The notes: a model not told the origin generated them from the letters alone. A stretch of DNA of 64,000 bases from Paenibacillus sp. FSL R7-0345 (GCF_038595055.1 NZ_CP152002.1:1656501-1720500), one strand, 5' to 3'. Shown: positions 1 through 9,545, numbered from the stretch's first letter. Translations and numbers: made by a program.

Positions 1-1970
1 GGCGGGTGAAGGTGACTAATCTGTCCTCCGCCCCCAGAAAAATCAGTATCTATCCCTATTTCACCATCGGCTATATGTCCTGGATGAACCAGTCCGGCGA
101 GTATAAGGAAGCCCTGCAGGGAATTGTCGCTACAGCGGTTACTCCGTATCAGAAATATCAGGACTACGATAAGATTAAACATCTGAAGGACAAGACGTTC
201 CTGCTTGCCGATCAGGCTCCCCATGCCTGGGAGATTAATCAGGAAGCTTTTGAAGGAGAGGGTGGAATCGGCTCACCGTCAGCACTCAAAAGCGAACTCC
301 TCGCTAAAGGAGAAGCACGTTATGAAACGCCCGTTGCGGTTCTTCAGTACAGCATCGGCCTGGCCCCGGGTGAAGAAAGAGAATACCGTTTCGTGTTTGG
401 ACCCGCTCATGATGAGCAGGACATTGCAGACATCCGCCAGCGGCTGTTCCTGGATACCAACGCAGCTGGTGAAGACGGATTTGTGCTCGCCGAGCAGGAA
501 TATGCGGAATACATCAAGGAAGGCAGAGGTGTCATCGAAATCACCACTCCGGATGCGGATCTTGACAATCTCGTAAATCACTGGCTCCCCCGGCAGATGT
601 ACTATCACGGGCAGACGAACCGCCTGACGACAGATCCCCAGACCCGGAATTATCTGCAGGATAATATGGGGATGAGCTATATTAAGCCGCAGACAGCGAG
701 AGGGGCGTTCCTGACAGCCTTAAGCCAGCAAAATGTAAGTGGAGCTATGCCGGACGGCATTATTTTGCATGAAGCAGCTGAACTGAAATATATTAACCAG
801 GTGCCGCATACCGACCACTGTGTCTGGCTGCCGATCTGCCTCATTACCTATCTGGAGGAGACGGATGATTACAGCATTCTGGAAGAGATCATTCCATACT
901 CGGGCGGCGGGGAAACAGGTACTGTCTTCGAGCACATTGACCGGGCCATGCACTGGCTGATCCATGAGCGGGATGAAAGAGGCCTGAATTATATTAATCA
1001 AGGCGACTGGTGTGACCCGATGAATATGGTCGGCTATAAAGGCACAGGCGTGTCCGGATGGCTGACGATAGCAACGGCGTATGCTTTTATGGTCTGGGCG
1101 GATATCTGCGAACACAGCGGCCGGCCGGAGAACGGAAAAGCATTCCGCCTGGCAGCGGATGAGACGAATGCGGTGGTCAATCAGTATTTCTGGGATGGCG
1201 AGTGGTATGCGCGGGGAATTACCGATGACAATGTAGTGTTCGGTATCAGCGAAGATAAGGAAGGCCGGATCTTCATTAATCCGCAGGGCTGGGCGCTGTT
1301 AAGCGGTGCGGCCGATGAGGAGAAACGGGAGAAGCTGATACATTCCGTCAGCGAACAGCTGGAAACCCCGTACGGTGTGGAAAAGCTGGCGCCCTCCTAT
1401 ACCGCGATGCGTGAAGATGTGGGCCGGGTAACACAAAAGCATCCGGGAACAGCCGAAAACGGGGCAGTCTATAACCACGCCGCAGCCTTTTATATCTATG
1501 GCCTGTATGCGGCGGGCGAGCAGGATAATGCCTACCGGCTGCTGCGCAAAATGATCCCGGGACCTGACATCGAGGACATCATCCGCCGGGGCCAGCTGCC
1601 TGTCTTCATTCCGAACTATTACCGCGGAGCGTACAGACAATTTCCGAAGACGGCCGGACGCTCCAGCCATCTTTTTAATACAGGAACTGTGCCGTGGGTA
1701 TACCGTTGTCTGATCGACGGCCTGTTCGGGCTGCAGGGTAACCGTGAAGGATTGCGGGTGCGGCCGCAGCTTCCTTCGGATTGGGATAAGGTTACGGTAA
1801 AACGTAACTTTAGAAACGCGCAGCTGCACATTGATATGAAACGTGAAGCCGGAGTTACAGCTACAGAGGTTTATCTCGACGGTGAGCTTATCCGGGATGG
1901 TGTTCTTAAAGGGCTGGAAGCCGGCGGGCAATATAATGTAATTGTTAAGCTTGCGGCGGCTAATGCCTGA
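1..1970 (+). CDS. GH94/GH36-type glycoside phosphorylase or hydrolase (5' end cut by window)
   Basis: The reading frame is open to the window edge, so the true start lies upstream; about 655 residues of the C-terminal part are present. It resembles the glycosyltransferase-36/GH94 group (cellobiose phosphorylase and beta-glucan phosphorylase relatives). A beta-sandwich-like N-terminal region precedes an (alpha/alpha)6-type region holding the motif QGDWCDPMNM near residue 335. That motif corresponds to the GDWND catalytic-Asp motif of GH94. A further conserved-looking segment is HPGTAENGAVYNHAAAF near residue 480, followed by a C-terminal cap domain with RVRPQLPSDW. No membrane segment is visible in the part present, which suggests a cytoplasmic enzyme. 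The asparagine of canonical GDWND is cysteine here. Substrate is not predictable: many genomes annotate these only as GH36-type hydrolase domain proteins. It ends at a strong bidirectional terminator. Confidence 0.8.
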   Translation, partial: RVKVTNLSSAPRKISIYPYFTIGYMSWMNQSGEYKEALQGIVATAVTPYQKYQDYDKIKHLKDKTFLLADQAPHAWEINQEAFEGEGGIGSPSALKSELLAKGEARYETPVAVLQYSIGLAPGEEREYRFVFGPAHDEQDIADIRQRLFLDTNAAGEDGFVLAEQEYAEYIKEGRGVIEITTPDADLDNLVNHWLPRQMYYHGQTNRLTTDPQTRNYLQDNMGMSYIKPQTARGAFLTALSQQNVSGAMPDGIILHEAAELKYINQVPHTDHCVWLPICLITYLEETDDYSILEEIIPYSGGGETGTVFEHIDRAMHWLIHERDERGLNYINQGDWCDPMNMVGYKGTGVSGWLTIATAYAFMVWADICEHSGRPENGKAFRLAADETNAVVNQYFWDGEWYARGITDDNVVFGISEDKEGRIFINPQGWALLSGAADEEKREKLIHSVSEQLETPYGVEKLAPSYTAMREDVGRVTQKHPGTAENGAVYNHAAAFYIYGLYAAGEQDNAYRLLRKMIPGPDIEDIIRRGQLPVFIPNYYRGAYRQFPKTAGRSSHLFNTGTVPWVYRCLIDGLFGLQGNREGLRVRPQLPSDWDKVTVKRNFRNAQLHIDMKREAGVTATEVYLDGELIRDGVLKGLEAGGQYNVIVKLAAANA

Positions 1971-1980
1971 GTAACATAAA

Positions 1981-2029
1981 ATGCCCAACCGGTTCCAGGG
2001 ACAGCAGAATCCCGGAGCCGGTTGGGCAT
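1981..2029. terminator. Bidirectional hairpin between convergent genes
   Basis: A 16-bp stem (1981-1996 with 2014-2029, containing one G-U pair) lies between the GH94-type gene and the convergent GntR operon. ATGCCCAACCGG pairs perfectly with CCGGTTGGGCAT. It can terminate transcription from both sides. Confidence 0.85.
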
Positions 2030-2040
2030 TCACACTTTAT

Positions 2041-2406
2041 TTAGTAGATTTCCTTTAAAAGGGCGATCACTTCATCCATTGTGAGGCCGAAGGATTTGTA
2101 ATAATCCGTATCGGTCACCATCTGCTTCAGGATCATTTCATTGCGCTTCCTAATCTTCTCATCGGCCGACAGACCGGTGACAAAGCAGCCTTTACCTGTA
2201 ACAGTATAAATCAGACCGTTTCGTTCCAGCTCCTCCCAGGCTTTTTTTACGGTAATGATACTGACAGACAGCTCAACGGCCGCCTGGCGGATGGGAGGCA
2301 GAATATAGCCGCTTTCCAGCTCGCCTTTAAGAATCTGGGCACTGATCTGATCAAATAGCTGTTGATAGATTGGTTTATCCGAGGTGTTTGAGATTGCAAT
2401 ATTCAT
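2041..2406 (-). CDS. GntR-family transcriptional regulator, YtrA-type
   Basis: A 121-residue regulator with an N-terminal winged helix (residues about 10-75; segments PIYQQLFDQIS, LPPIRQAAVELSVS and GKGCFVTG are typical of GntR) and only a short helical tail. That is the compact YtrA subfamily architecture, which controls ABC exporter operons. It is the last gene of a three-gene minus-strand operon. Its ATG overlaps the permease stop codon by one base (TAATG), indicating translational coupling. The likely operator is the perfect palindrome at 3928-3952 in the operon promoter, which suggests autorepression. In Bacillus the regulator usually comes first in such operons; here it comes last. Confidence 0.88.
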   Translation of the reverse strand: MNIAISNTSDKPIYQQLFDQISAQILKGELESGYILPPIRQAAVELSVSIITVKKAWEELERNGLIYTVTGKGCFVTGLSADEKIRKRNEMILKQMVTDTDYYKSFGLTMDEVIALLKEIY

Positions 2407-3059
2407 TAGATTTCCACTTTCAAAAATCGTTTGTAGCCAATATGATAAGCCAAAAAGGTGAATATTGCAAAAATCGCGATAGAGGCAAGTAGGATGGAGA
2501 GTTGAGTAGTCATGCTGTCAGCACCGCTTCCCTTAAACAGGTCATGCACTAACGGGCTTTGAATGCCCAGCCATTCTGCAGCCCCGGCGAATAGGGTAGC
2601 AGCAGTAATCGATACGATGGAGGCCGCGCCGTATTTATATGCTGTTTTGTAATACATAGTAAAAAAGATAAGATTGAAGATTGCCAGCATCACCAGACAT
2701 AGCCCCCAGAAGCCAATGGACGGCGCAAAGAAATAGTAGGTCATATTCGGATATAAGCGGACACTGATCAGACCGTAGATTATGGCGATTACAATATGCA
2801 GCAGCTCCAGAAGGACGATGAAAGTCACCTTCGCTTTGACAACATCCTTTTTGGCTACGGGCAGCATGCCGGTGAACATGAGATCATTTTGGCTTTTATA
2901 CCCGCCGAACATATTCGGTACCGTTAAAAAACAAAAGTATAGGATAACAAGGAAATACAGCCAGCCCGGGATTAACATCAAGGCGCCTGTCAAAAAGGGT
3001 AGTATGTAGAAGAACGGATTTACGCCTAATTTGAGTTCTTTTAGCAGTAAATTATACAT
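2406..3059 (-). CDS. ABC-2-type transporter permease
   Basis: A 217-residue hydrophobic protein with about six predicted membrane segments (around residues 12-50, 80-100, 108-135, 145-165 and 188-210). It carries no ATP-binding motif. It overlaps the ATPase gene by 8 bp upstream and abuts the GntR gene downstream, so the three form one transcript. By analogy with YtrA-controlled systems it is the membrane part of an exporter, probably for a drug, peptide or envelope-active compound. The substrate cannot be told from sequence. Confidence 0.8.
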   Translation of the reverse strand: MYNLLLKELKLGVNPFFYILPFLTGALMLIPGWLYFLVILYFCFLTVPNMFGGYKSQNDLMFTGMLPVAKKDVVKAKVTFIVLLELLHIVIAIIYGLISVRLYPNMTYYFFAPSIGFWGLCLVMLAIFNLIFFTMYYKTAYKYGAASIVSITAATLFAGAAEWLGIQSPLVHDLFKGSGADSMTTQLSILLASIAIFAIFTFLAYHIGYKRFLKVEI

Positions 3060-3906
3060 AAGCTTCCTCTTTTCTTGAGTAGTAGATCATAATTTCCTCG
3101 AGATTCGGAATTGCAGAGACAATGCCCGGCGACGGTTCAAAATCTTTCGTATGGATCAGGCCGGTAAAGCCGAAAGAATTCGTTTTATAGGAAATCAGCC
3201 GGTCTTTGACTTGTTCCAGCTGCTCCTTTGTTCCATTCAGCAGGCGAAACGCATCGACAAATGCTTCCTTCTCGGCACTGTTCACAATTTGCCCGTCATG
3301 GATGTAGGTGATATAGTCAGCGCATTTTTCCAGGTCGGAGGTGACATGGGTTGAAAAGAGAATGCTGATTTCGCCGTCCTGCACCAGCTCCTGAAAAATG
3401 CTCAGCAGATTATCACGGGCCGCAGGATCAAGGCCGCTTGTCGGCTCATCCAGGATAAGCAGCTTGGCGCCATGCGACAAAGCGAGGGCCAGGCTGTATT
3501 TGACCTTCATTCCGGTTGATAGTTCGGCGATTTTTTTATCTTCAATCAGATTGAATTTTTTCAGATACTTGCGGTAGGTGTTGTCATCCCAATTACGGTA
3601 AAAGGTTTTGATTACATTCGTTAACGTCTTGATTTTATTGCGGCTGTAAAAGTTGATGTCTCCAAAGGCGTATCCGATTTCCTGCTTCAGCTCGACTTCG
3701 TGCTGCGTTATGTTTTTCCCAAGGACATGAATCTCGCCGCCATCCATGCTGATTAAATTCAAAATGGATTTGATGGTCGTTGTTTTTCCCGCACCGTTAA
3801 TTCCGATGAAACCCATGATATAGCCCTTTTCCAGTTGAAAAGACACATCTTTTAATGAAAAGTGTTCATAATGCTTATTTAAATGTTTGATATCCAATAC
3901 CAGCAT
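3052..3906 (-). CDS. ABC transporter ATP-binding protein
   Basis: ATPase of the exporter, about 284 residues. Walker A is GINGAGKTTT, the signature region is LSTGMKVKYSLALALS, and Walker B is LLILDEPTSGLD followed by the H-loop region STHVTSDLEKCADYI. The signature is LSTGM rather than LSGGQ, as is common in the YtrB/BcrA-like group. A longer frame begins at 3951, but the ATG at 3904-3906 is preferred because a perfect AAGGAGGT (complement of 3914-3921) lies just upstream of it. It is the first gene of the operon and is read from the sigma-A-like promoter at 3950-3978. Confidence 0.92.
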   Translation of the reverse strand: MLVLDIKHLNKHYEHFSLKDVSFQLEKGYIMGFIGINGAGKTTTIKSILNLISMDGGEIHVLGKNITQHEVELKQEIGYAFGDINFYSRNKIKTLTNVIKTFYRNWDDNTYRKYLKKFNLIEDKKIAELSTGMKVKYSLALALSHGAKLLILDEPTSGLDPAARDNLLSIFQELVQDGEISILFSTHVTSDLEKCADYITYIHDGQIVNSAEKEAFVDAFRLLNGTKEQLEQVKDRLISYKTNSFGFTGLIHTKDFEPSPGIVSAIPNLEEIMIYYSRKEEAYV

Positions 3907-3927
3907 GAGATGTACCTCCTTGTTGAG

Positions 3928-3952
3928 ATTGTGTATGTCGTGCATACACAAT
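3928..3952. promoter_or_regulatory. Palindromic operator, probable GntR/YtrA site
   Basis: A perfect inverted repeat of 10-bp arms, ATTGTGTATG (3928-3937) and CATACACAAT (3943-3952), is separated by 5 bp. It overlaps the -10 box and start region of the promoter reading into the ABC-GntR operon. That is the expected place for a repressor, and the GntR protein of the same operon is the natural candidate. Confidence 0.75.
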
Positions 3953-3978
3953 ATATCATCGGGAGATTAGGGTGTCAA
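3950..3978 (-). promoter_or_regulatory. Sigma-A promoter of the ABC-GntR operon
   Basis: Read on the minus strand, TTGACA (complement of 3973-3978) is followed by exactly 17 bp and then TATATT (complement of 3950-3955). This is a near-consensus vegetative promoter, 44 bp upstream of the ATPase start codon. Confidence 0.8.
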
Positions 3979-4095
3979 TTCCTGTGTGAGATCGTTATTA
4001 CACTAATTTCGTTACCATGAGCACGGTTCATCATTATTGGGTAAAGAGTTTAGATATATCACCCAAAAGTATGAGTAATTTCAGGAGGAAACAGG

Positions 4096-4911
4096 ATGAC
4101 AATCAAGCTTATCGCAGTAGACATGGACGGCACCTTTCTAAATAAAGAGATGGGATATGACAAAGAAAGGTTCCTTAAACAGTATGCAAAGATGAAGGAG
4201 CAGGGAATCCGGTTTGTTGTGGCCAGCGGCAACCAGTATTATCAGCTGAAATCTTTTTTCGGAGAGATCCAGGATGAAATCAGTTATGTGGCTGAAAATG
4301 GCGCTTATATCGTCGATCAGGGACAGGAAGTGTCCGCAGTGGATATTCCCAAGGAGGATATAGAGCTGGTTCTGAAAGAGCTGGTCTCCAATAAAAAGTT
4401 TCAGATTGTGTTATGCGGCAAAGAAAGTGCCTATGTGCTGGACAGTGTATCGGACACCTTTTTTACTATAGTAAACAAATATTATCACCGGTTAAAAAGA
4501 GTGGGCAGCTTCGATGAGGTGAATGACCAGATTCTTAAATTTGCCCTCTCCTGTCCGGATGAGGAAACGCTTCAGTTAAGAGATATGCTGCGGAGCAGCA
4601 TCGGAAGCACGGTAACTGCTGTCTCCAGCGGGCATGGAAGTATTGATCTGATTGTGCCGGAATTCCACAAGGCTTCCGGTATTCAGCTGCTGCAGGACAA
4701 ATGGGGTATAAAAGATGACGAAACGATGGCCTTTGGTGACGGAGGCAATGACATTGAAATGCTGAGACATGTAAAATACAGTTTTGCCATGGAGAACGGA
4801 TCGGATGAAGTGAAAGCGGCGGCAAAATATATGGCACCGGCAAACATTAACAGCGGTGTATTGGAAGTGATTGATCAGTATTTTGCGGGGCAGGGTCCAT
4901 TTCAGGATTAA
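4096..4911 (+). CDS. Cof-type HAD-IIB family phosphatase
   Basis: A 271-residue cytoplasmic hydrolase. HAD motif I is DMDGTFLN near residues 9-16, with Asp nucleophile and Asp acid/base. Motif II is VVASGNQYYQ near residue 49, and motif III/IV is MAFGDGGNDIEML near residues 213-225. The C2b cap lies between. Members dephosphorylate sugar phosphates, flavin or pyridoxal phosphates with broad specificity, so the substrate is open. The ATG follows a good AGGAGGAA site at 4083-4090. It is apparently a single-gene transcript ending at the hairpin at 4977. Confidence 0.9.
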   Translation: MTIKLIAVDMDGTFLNKEMGYDKERFLKQYAKMKEQGIRFVVASGNQYYQLKSFFGEIQDEISYVAENGAYIVDQGQEVSAVDIPKEDIELVLKELVSNKKFQIVLCGKESAYVLDSVSDTFFTIVNKYYHRLKRVGSFDEVNDQILKFALSCPDEETLQLRDMLRSSIGSTVTAVSSGHGSIDLIVPEFHKASGIQLLQDKWGIKDDETMAFGDGGNDIEMLRHVKYSFAMENGSDEVKAAAKYMAPANINSGVLEVIDQYFAGQGPFQD

Positions 4912-4976
4912 GAATGCCAGGGCTGTGCAGAATGGACTGATAGAGTCCGCACTTTACATTCATATAACATTCATTT

Positions 4977-5008
4977 AAGCAACTTATCTGCGGATAAGCT
5001 GCTTTTTT
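4977..5008 (+). terminator. Intrinsic terminator after the HAD gene
   Basis: A 12-bp stem (4977-4988 with 4993-5004, one G-U pair) closes a TGCG tetraloop and is followed by T residues. A near-copy of this hairpin with the same loop occurs at 60843-60868. Confidence 0.8.
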
Positions 5009-5183
5009 AGCTTTAGGGCGCGGATATTACAAGCGGTTTACCCGATGAGCTTCAGTCTGGTGCGAGTAACAAGGGGTGTCAGGTTTTACACTAAGAAGCC
5101 TTTGTGAAAACATAGCAAAAATATTTATCCGTTAAACTTATCAGGTGTGCAAATAATAGTTTTACGGATAGGGAGGCAGTGAT

Positions 5184-8100
5184 TTGAAGAAGCTTATTAA
5201 CAAGTCAATCTTGGTGGCGCTGGTTTTCATTATGGCCTTTGGATTTGCGACCAACGGATTGACAGTCTTGGCAGAGAGCAGCAGCTTAAATGAAGAACTT
5301 CAGATCCGGGCAGACCAGCCGCTGGTTTTGCTGGAGGGAAATTCGGCATGGAAGTATGTTGACGACGGTACCGATCAGGGTACGGTCTGGCAGGCAGTTT
5401 ATGATGATTCCGGCTGGAAGTCGGGACTGGCTCCCCTGGGCTACAAGGATAACGGCAGCGGGGTCAGCACTACTATTTTTGGCGGACTGAATACAAATAT
5501 AAGCTATGGCAGCAGCAAATCCAAGAAATATATGACTTCGTATTTCCGTACGAATGTCAATGCAAACCTTGAGGCAGTAAAGGCTCTCGGTAAAATTGAG
5601 GGAACGCTTGCCTTTGATGATGGCGTTGTTTTGTATTTGAACGGAACAGAAATTTATCGTGAGGGCATGCCTGCAGGCGCGATTGATTACTCAACACAGA
5701 GCACTTACTCTAAGAGCGATCCTAACATCTCCAAAGTGGATCTGACTGATGTAGTAAAGGCAAACCTGAAGGACGGCAACAATGAGCTTGCTGCCGAAGT
5801 CCATCAGGCAAATGGAAGCAGCTCGGACCTGTATTGGGACATGAAGCTGGCCGTCTATCCGGCAGCTGAGCCGGAAGTTCCTGGTCAAGGCAAGCCGGAA
5901 TCTGTTGCGCTTACCTTTAACGGAAACCCGCAGACCCGTATGGGATTTGCCTGGTATGCTCCTGAGACAGTAACGGGCACTAAGCTGGAGGTAGTGGAAG
6001 CATCTAAAGTAACGGGCAGCGTCTTCCCGGACGAAGGTATTCTGACCTTTGAAGGAACTACGGTCGCCGCGAGTGTCTACAACTCCAAGGCAGACAAATC
6101 TGCCGGCAAATCGTCAGTTATCTCAAGCCATAAAGTGCTTGCGGACAACCTTCAACCGGGCACTACATATGCGTACAGAGCCGGTGACGGACAAGAAGGC
6201 AACTGGAGTGACATTGGAACCTTCACAACAGAAGCAGCAGTGAATGCTTCTTATCAGTTCCTGTATACTACGGATTCCCAAGGTACAACTGAAGAGGATT
6301 TTGATATCTGGAACCACACCCTGCAGGAGGGACTCGCCAAATTCCCGGATGTTGAATTCATTCTGAATTCAGGAGATCTGGTGGATAACGGGGATATTGA
6401 AGAGCAGTGGGGCTGGTTCTTTGACAAGCCAAAGGCGATTCTGCAGAATATCCCGCTGGTCCCTCTGGTAGGTAATCATGAGAGCAAGAGCTACAGCAAT
6501 TACACGGGGCATTTTAATCTTCCAAATGTTTCGAATACAGGTGCGAAGCCGGATGGATCTGTCTATTCCCTGGACTATGGCCCGGCACACTTTATGGTGC
6601 TTAACACCGAATATTACGGCAAAAGCTCCAATGCGGCAAACAACGAAATCTACTATAAACAAGTAGAATGGCTGCGCAGTGAAGTAGCCAAGTCCGATAA
6701 GCAGTGGAATATTGTGCTGCTGCATAAATCGCCTTACTCCGTAGCGAGTCACACTAATGATACGGATGTTCTGTTCTACCGTGCAGAGCTGACAAAGGTG
6801 TTCGATGAGCTGGGTATTGATATGGTGATCGGCGGACACGATCATACGTATACCCGCAGCTATCAGATGCTGAACAATGTGCCTTTGACTGATATTGTTC
6901 CGGATTCCTCCGGCACAGTGACAGATCCAGAGGGTACGCTCTATCTGATTACCAATGCGGCAGGCAACAAGAAATACAATGTTGCTTCCGGTACCTTCCC
7001 GTTTGCTGCCAAATACGAGCAGCCAGGCAAGGAAATGTTCTCAGGCTTCACTGTTACAGAAAACGATCTGAGTTACAAGTCTTATACAACCACAACTGGA
7101 GGCACAACAGACCTCTATGACGGTTACGGCATTCATAAATCAGATGTAACGGTTCCTTCCGTGCAGAACGCTCAAATGATTACCGGCACAGACGGTAAGC
7201 TGACCTTGTCCTGGGAAGCTCCAGCTACAGAGCTGCCGGTATCCGGTTACCGTATCTATGAAAGTAATGATCTGCTTGGAGCCAACTGGACTACAGAGGT
7301 TTCAACTGAAACCGGAAAAACGGCTTACAGCTACACAGTGGATAATACAGATTCCGCACGGGATTACCAGTTTGTTATTAAAGCCGTTAGCGGCCGGAAC
7401 CAGTCGAAAGGCGTCATTGCCAGCCAGCCGGAAGTAAGCAAAGTGACCGTAACCTTTAACGGTGATCCGGTCAGTTCAAAAGGCTTCACCTGGTACACAC
7501 CGCTGGGTTCAACAAACAGTGACCTGCAGGTTGTAGAAGCAGCTGCCGGTGCACCGGATTTCACCAATGCCATTACGTTCAGCGGCCGTTCTGCGGTTTC
7601 TACTAATGCAAAAGAAGAGCTGGTACACAAGGCAGAAGCTACTGGTTTGAAAGCCGGAACCGCTTATTCATACCGGGTAGGGGATCAGGCGCTGGGCATC
7701 TGGAGTACCGCCGGAACCTTCAGTACAGCTCCTGAGTCAGGTGCATTCACTTTTGTTGATCTTGCAGATACACAGGCAAAATCCGAAGAAGAAGCCATTC
7801 TGTCCTCGGAAACGCTGGCAAAGGCGCTGGCAACAGTACCAAATGCACAATTTGTAGTTCATAACGGGGATATCGTAGACACAGGAACGAAGGAAGTGCA
7901 GTGGGACTGGCTGCTTGGACATTCCCAGAACAGCCTGCTGAATACAACCCTTGTTCCATCGGCAGGAAACCATGAGGATGAGGCTAATGCCTTCTATGAG
8001 CATTTCAATATTAAGGAAGCCCCGGGGTCTGCAACAGAGACGGGAGCCTATTATTCCTATGATTACAGCAATGCCCATTTCGTTGTACTGAACAGCAATG

Positions 8101-9497
8101 AGGACTCGGCAGAGTATGCCAATTTCAGTACGGACCAGGTGGAGTGGCTTAAAGCAGATGTAGAGGCGGCCAAGAAGGCCGGGGCACAGTGGATCATTGT
8201 TAATATTCACAAAGGTCCTTACACCACCTCGAATCACGCAACCGACAAGGATATTATCGGCGCAAATGGAGTAAGATCCAAAATTGCACCGCTGATGGCT
8301 GAGCTTGGCATCGACTTTGTCCTGCAGGGCCATGATCATATTTATGCCCGCACCAAACCGATTCAGGCAGACGGAACAGCTGCAGCTACAGAAAAGATTA
8401 CAGAATCCCTTAATGGAACAACGGTGGAGTATACCGTGAACCCGGATGGATCGATTTATCTGATTCCGGCTACTGCCGGTGCAAAGGTCTATTACAAGAA
8501 CAAGAAAGAGGCTCTTGGAGATAGCTATTACAATCTGTTCGAGGTTGCTGATGAGAACCATGCCGCACCGTATGGTCCGGACCCGAGCGACAGCTCACGT
8601 CCGAAGCGCGGCCAGGTCCAGAACTTTGTAGGCATCACAGTCGACGGCGGCAAGCTGACGGCAGTATCCTATGAAATTGACCAGAATAAGAACAACGCAG
8701 AGCCTTACATTATTGAGCAGTTTGGTATGATTAAGAAGGAGAAAGACGGAGAAGTGACGCCTACACCAACGCCGACACCGGAAGTACCGACAACAACTCC
8801 GTCTCCAACACCAACTCCGGCACCAGCGTTACCGGGAAGCTCGGTGGATTCAACAACGGCACCGACAGCATCTCCGACAGCTGCACCAACAGCTGCACCA
8901 ACAGCTGCTGCTACACCAAGTCCTACACCTGCCGGTAACGGAGCGACGCCTTCAGCGGAGCCTGTTCTGACCGATGTAAGCAGTCACTGGGCCGCTTCAG
9001 CGATCCAAAAAGCAGTGCAAGCCGGTTTCGTCAACGGGTATGCGGACAATTCCTTCCGTCCGAATAAGCAGGTGAACCGTGCCGAATTCGTTACTATGCT
9101 TGCCCGCGCACTGAAGCTTCCGGAGAGCAGTGCAGGCACCTTTAAGGATGCTTCGGCTATCCCTGCCTGGGCCAGCGCTTATGCAGCACAGGCTGCAGCA
9201 GCAGGTATTATCAGCGGTTATGAAGACGGGACTTTCCGTCCGGAACAGCAGCTGACCCGTTCGGAATTAACAGTAATGATCGTGAGAGCCCTTGGCATTA
9301 CGGTAGATCCACAGGCCAAACTCTCCTTCGCAGATAGCAGCGATGTTCCTAAATGGGCAGTTCCTTATATCGCAGCTGCTGTAGAACAATCTCTGGTCAG
9401 CGGTACCGGCCAGAACCGGTTTGCCCCTAACCAGAACGCAACACGGGCAGAAGCAGTGGTTCTGATCATGAATATGCTGGAGAACGTAACCGAATAA
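5184..9497 (+). CDS. SLH-anchored protein with two tandem metallophosphoesterase modules
   Basis: A 1437-residue surface protein. It has a TTG start behind GGAGGCAG, a signal peptide (residues 1-31 ending LTVLAES), then a galactose-binding-like beta domain (about 45-225). Two successive units follow, each made of a Fn3/purple-acid-phosphatase-like N domain plus a calcineurin-type phosphoesterase. Unit 1 shows NSGDLVDNG (near 396), GNHES (429) and GGHDHTYTRS (549). Unit 2 shows NGDIVDTG (894), GNHED (928) and GHDHIYART (1048). A Fn3-like stretch separates the units. A Thr/Pro-rich linker (about 1190-1260) leads to three SLH repeats (1262-1437), which should bind pyruvylated cell-wall polymer. 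Probable role: release of phosphate from organic esters at the cell surface. The first metal-ligand motif is TDSQ or ADTQ rather than GDxG. Confidence 0.9.
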   Translation: MKKLINKSILVALVFIMAFGFATNGLTVLAESSSLNEELQIRADQPLVLLEGNSAWKYVDDGTDQGTVWQAVYDDSGWKSGLAPLGYKDNGSGVSTTIFGGLNTNISYGSSKSKKYMTSYFRTNVNANLEAVKALGKIEGTLAFDDGVVLYLNGTEIYREGMPAGAIDYSTQSTYSKSDPNISKVDLTDVVKANLKDGNNELAAEVHQANGSSSDLYWDMKLAVYPAAEPEVPGQGKPESVALTFNGNPQTRMGFAWYAPETVTGTKLEVVEASKVTGSVFPDEGILTFEGTTVAASVYNSKADKSAGKSSVISSHKVLADNLQPGTTYAYRAGDGQEGNWSDIGTFTTEAAVNASYQFLYTTDSQGTTEEDFDIWNHTLQEGLAKFPDVEFILNSGDLVDNGDIEEQWGWFFDKPKAILQNIPLVPLVGNHESKSYSNYTGHFNLPNVSNTGAKPDGSVYSLDYGPAHFMVLNTEYYGKSSNAANNEIYYKQVEWLRSEVAKSDKQWNIVLLHKSPYSVASHTNDTDVLFYRAELTKVFDELGIDMVIGGHDHTYTRSYQMLNNVPLTDIVPDSSGTVTDPEGTLYLITNAAGNKKYNVASGTFPFAAKYEQPGKEMFSGFTVTENDLSYKSYTTTTGGTTDLYDGYGIHKSDVTVPSVQNAQMITGTDGKLTLSWEAPATELPVSGYRIYESNDLLGANWTTEVSTETGKTAYSYTVDNTDSARDYQFVIKAVSGRNQSKGVIASQPEVSKVTVTFNGDPVSSKGFTWYTPLGSTNSDLQVVEAAAGAPDFTNAITFSGRSAVSTNAKEELVHKAEATGLKAGTAYSYRVGDQALGIWSTAGTFSTAPESGAFTFVDLADTQAKSEEEAILSSETLAKALATVPNAQFVVHNGDIVDTGTKEVQWDWLLGHSQNSLLNTTLVPSAGNHEDEANAFYEHFNIKEAPGSATETGAYYSYDYSNAHFVVLNSNEDSAEYANFSTDQVEWLKADVEAAKKAGAQWIIVNIHKGPYTTSNHATDKDIIGANGVRSKIAPLMAELGIDFVLQGHDHIYARTKPIQADGTAAATEKITESLNGTTVEYTVNPDGSIYLIPATAGAKVYYKNKKEALGDSYYNLFEVADENHAAPYGPDPSDSSRPKRGQVQNFVGITVDGGKLTAVSYEIDQNKNNAEPYIIEQFGMIKKEKDGEVTPTPTPTPEVPTTTPSPTPTPAPALPGSSVDSTTAPTASPTAAPTAAPTAAATPSPTPAGNGATPSAEPVLTDVSSHWAASAIQKAVQAGFVNGYADNSFRPNKQVNRAEFVTMLARALKLPESSAGTFKDASAIPAWASAYAAQAAAAGIISGYEDGTFRPEQQLTRSELTVMIVRALGITVDPQAKLSFADSSDVPKWAVPYIAAAVEQSLVSGTGQNRFAPNQNATRAEAVVLIMNMLENVTE

Positions 9498-9508
9498 TCT
9501 TCCCAAAT

Positions 9509-9545
9509 AAAAACCTTGATTGGCCTCGTGCCTTTCAAGGTTTTT
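9509..9545 (+). terminator. Intrinsic terminator after the metallophosphoesterase gene
   Basis: AAAAACCTTGA (9509-9519) pairs with TCAAGGTTTTT (9535-9545), 12 bp after the stop codon, with the T-run inside the right arm. Confidence 0.85.

Noticed and set aside
5010..5183. Riboswitch before the metallophosphoesterase gene
   Set aside because: I looked for known riboswitch cores (such as c-di-GMP types) and found no convincing match.
7737..8561. Minus-strand frame opposite the metallophosphoesterase
   Set aside because: It lies inside the second phosphoesterase domain, which is clearly coding on the plus strand.
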